From NCBI GenBank assembly GCA_022661535.1, contig JAKULF010000011.1, forward strand, positions 744,001 to 808,000: DNA of 64,000 bases. Direction: 5' to 3'. The notes under the pieces are model-generated. The model did not search any database and was not told the DNA's origin. It saw only the letters and a program-made list of their open reading frames with translations. Every line of letters begins with the position of its first letter. The first letter of the stretch is position 1. A program made the position numbers and the translations under genes. Below are positions 1-10,029 of the stretch, piece by piece. The DNA is from Eutypa lata. Its lineage: Eukaryota; Ascomycota; Sordariomycetes; Xylariales; Diatrypaceae.

Positions 1-1365
1 TGCTCGATGTGTACGGATACGGGCTGACTGGCCGGGAAATGGGGAGGCTACGAGATTCCGGGGCGCGGAACCACCTGGGGATTTTCTTTCTTCCTAAAGG
101 AAGAAAATGACTGATAAAAAACGAAAAAAATGAAAAGGTTGAGCACTCTCATCAGCCAATTATAAGGCCCCCGTAGCTTTTTTAACGCCCTGTCGTCCCG
201 TGTCTTAGGGTGTTCAACAATGGGATATTCCCAAAAAGAATGCACCACCGTGCAGGCCATGTAGCGTAGCTAAAGCGGCTACCCGACTGCCTCCTGTCTA
301 TTATACAGCACGTACCCTACCTACATGCATAGCACTCACATCCATACATACCCCATACGCATATATGTACGTTATGTAGGAGGATTCGTGTCTATGTCTA
401 TGTATGGCGGGGAGGAAAAGTGCGGCGTTCGCATGCGATGTAACTACCCAACTGCAAGGCCATCAATATCAAAACCTGTTTTTGGAAGTTCGATAAGATG
501 CATACAAGCCAGCCAGCCAGCCAGTGATAGAGGGCGAGGTATATACCAACCAACCAGCGGGACCCGAGCCTGCCTATCATGGTCTACAGACAGACAGACA
601 GACAGACAGCAATAGAGAGGAAGTTTCTATGTGCCCAGAAATAATTACAGAAACGGAATATTTCCATCTCTTGACAGCTAACTAGTTAGCTGCCAAGACG
701 ACGCATGTACGGTCCGTATATACGTAGGCACGTGATAGGTAGCAAGCAGCACAGCATTTTACGATGGCGTTGTTGTTTTGGGGGGGGGTTGGCGGCGGCG
801 GCTTACACTGCCAGTAGGAGCAGCGGGCGCTCGTTGCGGGGGTCAGAGCTGTGAGTATCGTACCATATCCGCAGAAGCCATAACATCGAGCCCCTGCAAG
901 ATGATTATCAATATTGGAGAAATCCCGATTCCTGGATTGCAGGTACATTGTTATTAAGGTATTATTGTTGTCGCCGTCGTCGTTATTTATTTTCGAACAG
1001 GACTTCTCCAGCTTGCTAGCTACCTACTTAGATAGCTGGTTTAGATACAGTAGAAAACATAGCTTTCAAAGGGCATGCAGGCCACCATATACTTGCTTGC
1101 CTACCCACTCAAGCCACGCGTGCAAAACTACTAGGTACTGCTAGACCGTCGTAGGCGGTGTATTGTGCTGCTCGTCTTTTTTTTCTTTTTTTTCTTTTTT
1201 GCTTCCAAATGGGCTGCATGCATGCACCGAGTAAAAAGCCATGTGGACGGGGTACCGATGCATTGGTTCGTTCGTTTGTTCTTTCTTAGCGAATCGACAG
1301 ATAGTGTGCATGCTCTCGCATCGCTTCGCATCTCATACCATACCATACCATATCATATCATATCA
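1..1365. other. Left-edge intergenic region
   Basis: No open frame here looks coding: the frames are short, overlap each other on both strands and have no family resemblance. It holds simple repeats: an AGCC run near 507-524, a CAGA tetranucleotide run near 587-609, a G run at about 780-788, and a T-rich tract near 1170-1201. The part nearest 1365 is probably the 3' untranslated region of the minus-strand gene that ends at 1366. Confidence 0.6.
587..609. repeat. (CAGA)n microsatellite
   Basis: Between five and six uninterrupted CAGA units in non-coding sequence, just downstream of a shorter AGCC tetranucleotide run (about 507-524). Confidence 0.85.
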
Positions 1366-2574
1366 TTATAGCAAGACCTTGGACGCCACACTAAGCAGCC
1401 ACGCAGCGTCCTGCCAGCCACCCTCGTCGGTCTTCGGGGGCGGGACGCGTTCTTTCGGGATATCCGTCATGCCGTGAAAGCTCTTCGTGCTCGCACTCCG
1501 CGACAGATAGCCCTCGTCCGTCGTCTCGCTGTCCGTCAGCTCCCCGTCGGATTCCTCCTCGTCGTTCTCCTCGACCGAGAAAAGGGACCACCCGAGAAGA
1601 CCCCCCATCCAGCTGCCCACCCCGGCTCTATCTCCCTTCAGCAACCTCCGGACGGCCGCCTCGTCCGCCTGCCCGCTGTCCACCTCGATGGCCTCGAGCT
1701 TCTCGTCGAGGCTCACGAAGTCCGGTCCCGGGGCGTACTCTTCTCCCGGCGAATGCGGCGTGAAATAGTCAGTTTCGCCTCCGAGAGGATGTTCTATGGA
1801 GTGTCTCATATTCGGCGTCCGCAGCGGCGTTCGCAGCGGCGTCCTCAGGGGGGTTTTCGGGTGTACTCTGCTGTGGGAACGGCTTTCAAATCGAAGGCTT
1901 GGTGTGAAGAGATCATCGTCGCCATTGAGACTCCCGCGGCGGCTACCCCTTCTGCTGGAAAGCTCCCTCTCCCTAGCTAGTTCTCGCTCGTATGCCTCTT
2001 CCTCGACATCCCGCACGCCCGTGAGGCTAGTCGTGCTAGCTCTAGAAATGAGCCATGCCTGACCCTTGCGCTCGCGGGCCTCCGTGCTAATGAAAGCTCC
2101 CGCGTGAAGCAACCAATCGCTATCGCTCCTGTCCCTTACGCCACTATTGGAGTGGTGGTGGTGGTGGTGCCCGTGATCGCCGTCATTATGGCGACGCGGT
2201 CCAGCAGCAGCAGCAGGTGTGAATGTTCCTAGGCTCGAGTTCCGCCCGTGAAGTCCGTGTAGATGAGATGCAGATTTGCTCTTCGGGAGTTGAGCACTTC
2301 CTCCGCCGTGGATAGACGATGACCGTCGTTGTGGGGAGCTGGTGCGGGTTCGAGCTGGAGACCTCGATAGTAGTCTTGGGGTCGCTGGGGCGGATTTCCC
2401 CTGTAGGTAGGAAGGGTTGTATTGAACGGAGGAGGTCACGAAGTCGGGCAGCTCGTCGTGGTCGGGCAGGGGTAACTTGGAGGTTAGGGGTGCAAGCGAG
2501 AGATGGTTGAGGTTGGTTTGGGATCTGTTCTTTCGCCGCGCTTCATTGGAATGTTTCGTGTATGCGATATCCAT
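1366..2574 (-). CDS. DUF3984-like disordered fungal protein
   Basis: A single uninterrupted exon reads 402 residues from the ATG at 2574; the frame is open a little further upstream but has no other ATG. The N-terminus (MDIAYTKHSNEARRKNRSQT, then NLNHLSLAPLTSKLPL) and the Trp-rich C-terminus (WMGGLLGWSLF, ending QDAAWLLSVASKVLL) resemble the fungal DUF3984 family as I remember it; its function is unknown. The middle is low complexity: Ser/Arg-rich segments with many S/T-P sites, a run of His near residues 136-141, and a tandem TPLR repeat (three perfect copies, then TPNM) encoded by a tandem DNA repeat around 1817-1855. An acidic stretch (EENDEEESDGELTDSETTDE) precedes the end. No signal peptide or membrane segment is seen. 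It is divergent from ELP1, with about 830 bp between start codons. Family assignment is from memory; a short upstream exon cannot be excluded. Confidence 0.7.
   Translation of the reverse strand: MDIAYTKHSNEARRKNRSQTNLNHLSLAPLTSKLPLPDHDELPDFVTSSVQYNPSYLQGKSAPATPRLLSRSPARTRTSSPQRRSSSIHGGGSAQLPKSKSASHLHGLHGRNSSLGTFTPAAAAGPRRHNDGDHGHHHHHHSNSGVRDRSDSDWLLHAGAFISTEARERKGQAWLISRASTTSLTGVRDVEEEAYERELARERELSSRRGSRRGSLNGDDDLFTPSLRFESRSHSRVHPKTPLRTPLRTPLRTPNMRHSIEHPLGGETDYFTPHSPGEEYAPGPDFVSLDEKLEAIEVDSGQADEAAVRRLLKGDRAGVGSWMGGLLGWSLFSVEENDEEESDGELTDSETTDEGYLSRSASTKSFHGMTDIPKERVPPPKTDEGGWQDAAWLLSVASKVLL
1817..1855 (-). repeat. In-frame tandem repeat coding (TPLR)n
   Basis: A 12 bp unit is repeated about three times inside the DUF3984-like gene and encodes consecutive TPLR tetrapeptides. 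Each unit offers a T-P phosphorylation site followed by Leu-Arg. Confidence 0.7.
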
Positions 2575-3406
2575 GTTTGTTTGGTGGATGAGAGCTGTTC
2601 TTCTTTTCCAGTACCTGTGAGAGTTATACGTGGTAGACAAACAAAAGTTGAAATGTAGTTGATGAATCAAGTAGATTGCTAGATTTGATATTTGAGGAGG
2701 GTTCGCTGGGTGAACAGAGCGGTAAATAGCTTAAAATACCTGACCAGGAATGGGAAGCAATTGGCAAGATCTGGGGAAGTCACCAAAAAGAATGGGGAAA
2801 TGCTATGCAGATCAGTAGACGACAGGGGTACCCAAAATGTAGCCCTGAGCTTCAACCGTTGAGTACCTAATTCAAGGCTCTTTGCTTTCTACACTGCTTA
2901 AATTAACTATTAGTTCCTACTGCATATTGTACAAGTAACTACTAGCTTAGTTAAACCGTTCGTTGCATCAGCCCACCAAGTGTGGTGACTCTAATGATCC
3001 TTTCCCGAATCCTGCCGACCTCCACCGAGGCTATATACCTACATGTAGGTAATTCAAGGTTATCCTGTGAATGTTGTGACGGGAACTACGTAGGAGGTAG
3101 GTATGTAACTATTGTAGGTATGTATCTACACGCTATGTAGGTCCATATTTTAAGTTCATAATTAAGTAGTTCCTTCTCGCAGCGCAGTAAAATATGTAGT
3201 GTCTAAGATGTTTGTTTGATGTCTAGTACTTAGGTAGAAGATAGACAGTGTCAAAAATGTCCGCAAAACTTTTGTCACACGGCCCATGTACTTCCAAATG
3301 ATGTCAATGTTCTATCAAAAGCGCACACGAGAATCAGCTTCGGTATAAGACCGTTTGAGCACCTGATCAAAGCTCAGTTTGATGATCAAGCCCACCACTT
3401 TACAAA
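2575..3406. promoter_or_regulatory. Divergent promoter region of DUF3984-like gene and ELP1
   Basis: About 830 bp lie between two divergent start codons, so both promoters must be here. The sequence is rich in GTAGGTA/TACCTA motifs around 3030-3140. I do not see a convincing TATA box at a set distance from either start. Confidence 0.5.
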
Positions 3407-6400
3407 ATGCGCAATCTTCGTAATATTCGATTCAACTCGTGGTCATCGTCTACCGAGACTAACGGGGAGTCTATTACATCCACGTGCTGGGACCCGGCAA
3501 AAGACGAGGTCCTCTGTACCTTTGGGCCTGGTGAACAAGATGCACGAATCCGCCTGGTCAGGATCTCGGAACATGTGAGAGCATCTTCAATAGACGTGTA
3601 AGTGTTTTTCGGGCTGTGGTGATCATGTTTCATGATAATTATTAGCATTGTCGGGATGTCGTATGTTGATCACCCCGCACAGCGAATGTCTCGAAGTGGC
3701 ATCATGGGATGCGCCGAGCCCGAACCCGGATCTGGCCGTCGATCGGATAGTGAGTTCGCATCACTTCAGCGACACTCTCACGACGTGCTTGGTACTCGAA
3801 GGCGGCGATATCATCATTGTTCAGGAGTCCGAACGTTCATCTCCCCAGGATGGCGTCCATATCGAAATTATGGGCTCCATTGACGAGGGGATCACTGCTG
3901 CGAGGTGGTCCCCTGACGAGGAGCTTTTAGCCATTTCCACCAAGGCTAATACGGCGGTCTTCATGAGTCGCAGCTTTGAGGGCGTCACTGACATGACTAT
4001 GACTGCGGATGATCTTAAGTTATCAAAGCAAGTCTCTGTCGGCTGGGGAAAGAAAGAAACCCAGTTCCAAGGCAGGGGGGCCAAGGCGCTACGAGATCCA
4101 ACGATACCAGAGCACGTAGACGAAGGTGTACTAAGCCCAAATGACGATGGGCTCACGACCATCAGCTGGAGAGGTGACGGCGCTTATGTCGCTATCAACT
4201 CAGTCGAGGCCGGAATTCGAAGAGTCATCCGGGTATATTCTCGAGATGGTGTCCTCGATAGTGTAAGTGAACCGGTTGACGGGATGGAGAGTGCTCTAAG
4301 TTGGCGACCGAGTGGGAACCTCATTGCTAGTACCCAGCGTCACTCCGATCATGTGGACGTCATATTCTTTGAGAGGAACGGCCTAAGGCATGGCCAATTC
4401 CGTCTCAGAAACCCTAAAGAGAGAAACATACTAGATGACCAGATACGTCTAGAGTGGAATTCGGATTCCACCGTGCTAGCAGTCACTTTCAATGACCGGG
4501 TACAATTCTGGACGACGGGTAACTACTACTGGTATCTCAAGCAAGAGATCTTCACCGGTGCGCGATCGCTGAGTTTGGCGTGGCATCCTGAGAAGTCGCT
4601 ACGGTTCGCATCTGCCAACAGTGGTAAGTTGGTGTTGGCCGAGTATATTTTCGAAGTAGCTCGGGGATCACTCACTCCGCCATATGATCACGGGGCTGTC
4701 GCCGTCATCGATGGTACTGACTTGAAAATCACCCCTTTCCGGACCGCGAATGTGCCTCCCCCAATGGCCTTCTTTGAAATTACGGAACAAACAGCTGTAA
4801 TAGACGTTGCCTTTTCGCCATCTAACACGTTCATGGCCGTTCTTCATCAGCACGGGGTTAATCTCTACAGGTGGGGGATCAAAGATTCCCGTTCAATCGC
4901 GCCGTCATGGGCTGGCGGTCTGAATTTCAAAGAAGAAGAATCATGGAAAGATGTGATCCCTCTACAGATTGCCGTGAGTGAGAATCTGACTATCCATTGC
5001 CTATGCTACGGTACTGGCCCGACGGTCAATTCATATACATTCGACGAGTCCGTAAGAGATTTTGCGCCGAATCCCACCATGTACGCAGGTGCAATGCTTG
5101 GATTCACAAAACTAACGCAGGCCACTTCCACGGATGTACTGGTACAAGATGGCTTAGGACGGCTTCACAATGTCGGCGCTCAGCAGGATGAAATATATTC
5201 AACTAGACTCCCTGCCTATCTCCCTTGGAGCGAAGTCGTCGACCTTGCTGGAAACGTTATTGCGTTTGGACTGTCCAGAAATGGACACTTGTACGCCAAC
5301 TCGCGGCTCCTCTTGAAAAACTGCACTTCCTTTCTTGTCACGCCAGCACATCTAATTGTTACAACAACGAATCATCTAGTCAAGTTCATCCACTTAACTG
5401 ACGTAGACGGTAAGTCGCACACCATGTCACGCCTCGTCTTCAATCGTATACTAACTTGTCGTAACAGCATTAGAAGTGTCCCCAGATGACCCTGAAAAGG
5501 ATGAACGGTGCCGGAGCATCGAGAGAGGTTCTCGACTCGTAACAGCTATGCCCACAAATATGAGCTTGGTACTTCAAATGCCCAGAGGAAATCTAGAGAC
5601 TATATATCCTCGAGCCATGGTCGTTGCAGGGATAAGACATCTAATCGAGCAACTAGACTATGCACGAGCTTTCTCATATTGCAGAACACAGCGTGTAGAC
5701 ATGAACATTCTCTACGACCATAAACCCCAGCAGTTCCTAGCTAACGTCGGTCTATTTCTTGACCAATTAGATGATGTGTCATATATTGATCTATTCCTCT
5801 CATCCTTGAAGTAAGTCTGCCTAGTAGCTGATATGAGATGCGTGTCTAATTATGAACAGAGCCGAAGACGTCACCCTGACTATGTACATAGATACCAAGC
5901 CAGGTGGTACTCGTGAAGCTTTGCAGGAAATCCCATCTCAGCCACAACTCGGACAGACCACATCGAAAGTTAACACTATTTGTGATGCTGTACTCTCGCA
6001 CCTACAGACCCGCAAGGTCATAGATCACGGCACTCTACAGAACATCATTACGGCTAACGTTTGCAAAGACCCTCCAGCTCTAGAGGATGGGTTGCTAGTA
6101 GTTGCAAAGCTGATGCAGGAAGATGAGCGGCTCGCGGAGAAGGCAGTAGAACACATATGTTTCCTGGCGGACGTTAATACGCTATACGACGAAGCCTTAG
6201 GACTCTACAACCTTGACTTGGCTCTTCTAGTAGCACAGCAATCGCAAAGAGACCCTCGCGAGTACCTGCCATTCATCCAAAACCTACATCAACTACCCGG
6301 TCTACGACGTCAATTCGCCATCGACGACCATCTCGCCCGCCGCGAGAAAGCTCTAGCTCACCTGCACGTCTTACAAGCCCACCAGGAGGTTCAAGATTAC

Positions 6401-7603
6401 ACCGTGAAGCACGCGCTCTACGCCGCGGCGCTAAAGCTCTACCGTTACGACCAGGCCAACCTAGCAGCGCTCACTCGCCTCTACGCCGCATACCTAGAAT
6501 CCAAGTCCCGCTTCCGCGAAGCCGGCCTCTCCTACGAATCCCTGCACGATTACGCTGCCGCGACGCGGTGCTACCAGTCAGCCGGCGTGTCCTGCTGGCG
6601 TGAATGCCTCTTCGTCGCACAGCAGCAGCAATCACCATCCCCCTTAGCCCCGGAAGCGCTATCTGACCTCGCCACGGCACTCGCGGACGCCCTCTATGAA
6701 GCGAAGGACTACCAGGCCGCTGCCACCGTGCACCTAGACCACCTCGGCGCCGTTGATACCGCTGTCTCCACCCTCTGCAAGGGGTACCACTTCGGCGACG
6801 CGCTCCGCATCGCCGCGCTGCGCGGTCGCCCCGACCTCCTCGATTCGGCCGTCGACCCGGGCCTGGCGGACGCCCTCGCCAGCTCCACCGAGTTCCTCGC
6901 CGACTGCAAGGCGCAGCTGCGCGCCCAGGTCCCCCGGATCGCGGAGCTCCGGCGGCGCGCGGCCGAGGACCCTCTGGGCTTCTACGAAGGCGAGCAACGA
7001 GCAGGCGACGACGCAATCCCCGACGACGTCTCGATAGCGGCCAGCTCGCGCGTCAGCACGAGCGCCAGCCTCTTTACACGATACACGGGGAAAGGGGCAG
7101 GGGGCAGTGTTGGGACCGCAGGCACGGGCGTCAGTCGCGCCACGAGCAAGAACCGCCGCCGCGAAGAGAAGAAGCGCGCCAGGGGCCGCAAGGGCACCGT
7201 CTACGAGGAGGAGTACCTCGTCAACAGCGTGCGGAGGCTCGTCGACCGCGTCTCGGGCTCGGGCTCGGGCGGCAATGCCGTCGACGAGGTCCAGCGCCTT
7301 GCGTTCGGCCTCGTGCGTCGCGGCATGTTCGAGCGCGCCCGCGCCGTCGAGGCTCTGGCTGCTGAGGTCGTGGACGCTTGTCGGGTCGCTGTTGCTGAGG
7401 TTTTTGGCGGCGGCGGCGAGTCAACGTCGGTTTCTTCTTCTGCGGGTGGGGGTGGAGGTGGAGAGGCGGGAGAAGAACAACAGCGGGGATGGACTCCCAA
7501 GGGTGCTGATGGGGTTCTACATGAGGCTATGGAGGCTAAGTGGAGGACGCAGGAGGCGCCGGTCGTTAAGGGGCTGGAGAGGCTTTCTTTGTTGGGCTCT
7601 TGA
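3407..7603 (+). CDS. ELP1: Elongator complex protein 1 (ELP1/IKI3)
   Basis: ELP1 is the scaffold of the Elongator complex, which modifies U34 in the anticodon of certain tRNAs in the cytoplasm. Four exons fit: 3407-3597, 3683-5409, 5468-5810 and 5860-7603. All introns have GTAAGT donors and CAG acceptors and keep frame, giving 1334 residues, close to yeast and human ELP1. The start is typical of the family (MRNLRNI). The first half carries WD40-like beta-propeller sequence (for example ISWRGDGAYVAI, LSWRPSGNLIAS, LAWHPEKSLRFA); the second half is helical TPR-like (EALGLYNLDLALLVAQQ, LYEAKDYQAAATVHLDH). Near the end is the basic KNRRREEKKRARGRKG segment followed by YEEEYLVNSVRRL, the conserved C-terminal region implicated in tRNA binding. 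Two Gly/Ser-rich inserts flank it. From about 6300 onward the exon becomes much more GC-rich than the earlier exons. Intron 1 could also use an earlier TTAG, but only the acceptor at 3682 keeps the frame. Confidence 0.95.
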
Positions 7604-8209
7604 GAGATATGTAATGGACCAACTACACGGTGATAGGGGAAAAGGGGGGGGGGGATGGAAGGGGGATTTAGGGCTTACTTGGTTGGTAACATGGTCTCAT
7701 AGCTAGATGGATGAGGCTCGTCGGTCTGTTGCTTGTTGTGGTTTATGAAATAATACATGAAAAAGGAGTAATAAACGAAAAGGAAACATGAGCACATGTA
7801 CATGCTTTGCTCTCATTACTTTGCCCTTGACAAGACTACCTAGTCAAAATAAGTAAGACTTACGACGTTCAATTATTTAATGCATTTTATAATTTTACTT
7901 ACAAAGTTATATATTTTGAGAATTGCTATTTGCGTAGTGTCTTACCCATGTAGCTGTATCCTACCTGTCATAGTTGTTACTCTCCACCTATTATACACAG
8001 GAGACACCTTTATATAAAACGTTAGATATTTATAAATAAGTTTCTATAATAAAGCTTATAGATAATATGAGTAATGTAACCATTTGTAATAATATATTGT
8101 ATTATGTAAATCGACGAATGTAATTGCTTAATTGCACTGTATGAAGTAAATCCTGGATACCCCTTATAGCTGAAGTCATCGTGCACTTTAAGCTAGTTAG
8201 CAGACTTGC

Positions 8210-8282
8210 CTACTTACCTACCTTTATTTACTTGCTCGCTTACTTACTTATTTACTTATTTACCTTTTGCTTACTTACCTAT
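8210..8282. repeat. Imperfect TTAC/TTTA tetranucleotide tract
   Basis: A run of TTAC, TTTAC and CTTAC units with scattered substitutions in non-coding sequence downstream of ELP1. Confidence 0.7.
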
Positions 8283-8732
8283 AAATGCAGCCCATTCCTA
8301 TTTATCTTCAAAGTAATATATATTGTAAGATGGCGGCAATAGGCAAGTTAGCTACAGCGGTGGTGGTGGCAGTTAAGTGACGCTAGCTAGATGGCAGGTG
8401 GTATATAGCTGCATGGGTGGGATATTGCGTAAATAGCAATTTTTTATATTTTATACTTTATATTATAATTTTGTAACGGAATAACCAGGAGGGTTCCGTA
8501 TCTAAGGGTGAATAAGGGACCTTTGGCACATGAAGTGCCGAAATTGCTGATCTTTTGCTATTGTACTAGGTCATGTAGGTAGCTCAGCTGCTATAGTCCC
8601 TTGCCGTGGCATTACACTTGAACAGTAGCCACCAACATCAGCTTACTTTTGCTTGAGAATACACCTTAAGTGATAAGGCAAGCAGTCAGCCCGTAAACTG
8701 CAACCCTAAAAAGGGTCTGGTTGGTTACCAAA

Positions 8733-8880
8733 CTTTCACTGCTTTTTTAGCCCTAGCAAAGACGACGAATACCGTCAATCTCGACCTAGATTTGACACTC
8801 CCTCCATATCAAGCACTTTGGAACTTCACACAATTGGCTGATACATACCCAGTTAGTATCTACATACATATGAACATTGG
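8733..8880. repeat. Diverged direct repeat, copy A
   Basis: It begins with TTTCACTGCTTTTTTAGCCC and includes GAACTTCACACAATTGGCT about 85 bp later. The same two blocks, in the same order and at nearly the same spacing, recur at 9011-9170. Sequence between the blocks is also similar, and weaker similarity continues into a TTAGTA-CTA-ATAC-TATG stretch on the right. It may be a relic of a dispersed repeat or a local duplication. Confidence 0.75.
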
Positions 8881-9010
8881 GAGGACATATATGTAATGTT
8901 ACTCGACTACAACACCCTACGCTCTACTATTTCCTGTTAGCGGCATTACACCACCTATGCATGTGAGGCCCTTAAAAAAGATGGGGAGAAGAAATTTTTT
9001 GGCCTCCAAC

Positions 9011-9170
9011 GTTTCACTGCTTTTTTAGCCCCAGCGAAGGAGACGGATATCATCGATCTTGTCCCCCCTTTTGACGCCATCTCCATATCATATCTAACGC
9101 AGGAACTTCACACAATTGGCTAACATCTAACCGTAAACCTACTTAGTACCTATATACCTATGTGCCCACA
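9011..9170. repeat. Diverged direct repeat, copy B
   Basis: Second copy of the repeat at 8733-8880, offset by about 279 bp. The block TTTCACTGCTTTTTTAGCCC is identical; the following AGC-AAG segment has substitutions; the ACTTCACACAATTGGCT block is identical again. Stops are scattered in all frames, so it is not an exon duplication. Confidence 0.75.
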
Positions 9171-10029
9171 GTATAATTCATCCTTACGTTTTAGGAGAAA
9201 AGGCTCACTCAACCGAAGAAACGACGCCTACACCACAGTTAACGGGCAACTTAGAATAGGGTGATCTTGATATATGGCTTCGGTGACTCTGGTGAAGAGC
9301 ACTCAGAATAGGGGGGAGCCTCATTTCGTGAACTGCCCATGACTCCGACACCTTGGCGGAGGGGGGTTATCCATTGATTATTTTAGGAATTAACAAGGGA
9401 AGATAACCCCTTTCACCTGAACACCTAGGCCTATGTAGGTGATGAGTTAGAGAGCGAACACTGCTAGCTTAGGCACAACATATCAGATATACGAGCACTT
9501 CGAAATCACAGAACATTATAGACTCTTGTCAGTCACGGCAACGGTACGGTCCGCAATCTCTGACGAGGTGGGCATCGAAAGTTTCAACATTGGGTATGCG
9601 TACAGATGTAATAACAGATACTATATATATATGACGCGGGGGAGAGCTTCTTCCCTCCCCCCAGCTTCCCAACTCAAATCCAACATCTGCGCAAACGCCA
9701 TTCCATCCCCCCTCGGAAGACCTGCCGTTTCATCGTGGCGGCTACATGACCCCGGATTTTTCTTTGCCCATGCGCCGCCCTCTCAACAACAGAGACACTT
9801 CCAATGGCCATTCCCCCCTCGACCGCTAGCTCTGCCAGTGGGAATGGGAGGCTTATCCCACCCGATCTTAGCCAAGATGAGATGAAAATATATATATATG
9901 TAGGCTCGAACACCAAGAAGAAAAGAAGAAAAACACCATTATCATAACGGGCTTGCGCCCACCAATATTAGAAGATAAATCGAATACGTGGCTATGTTAA
10001 GGCCATCGTTTGGGAGAAACGGTTAAATG

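Larger units (their letters stand above)
7604..10029. other. Intergenic region between ELP1 and the MGA2-like gene (convergent)
   Basis: Both neighbouring genes end here, so their 3' untranslated regions and terminators must be included. The centre is AT-rich, with an imperfect TTAC tetranucleotide tract around 8210-8282 and a diverged direct repeat (8733-8880 and 9011-9170), listed separately. No coding gene is supported. A short TA-rich run sits near 9620-9632 and another near 9889-9900. Confidence 0.6.

Noticed and set aside
1474..1980. 168-codon plus-strand ORF opposite the DUF3984-like gene
   Set aside because: Antisense shadow; the minus frame has the conserved ends and the acidic and His tracts.
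3646..3682. Earlier acceptor (TTAG at 3645) for ELP1 intron 1
   Set aside because: With the GTAAGT donor at 3598 it shifts the frame; the CAG at 3682 restores the VECLEVASWDAP reading.
6471..7016. Long Arg/Gly/Pro-rich ORF on the minus strand inside ELP1
   Set aside because: It is the reverse shadow of the GC-rich last exon; its composition is that of antisense GC-rich codons and it has no conserved motif.
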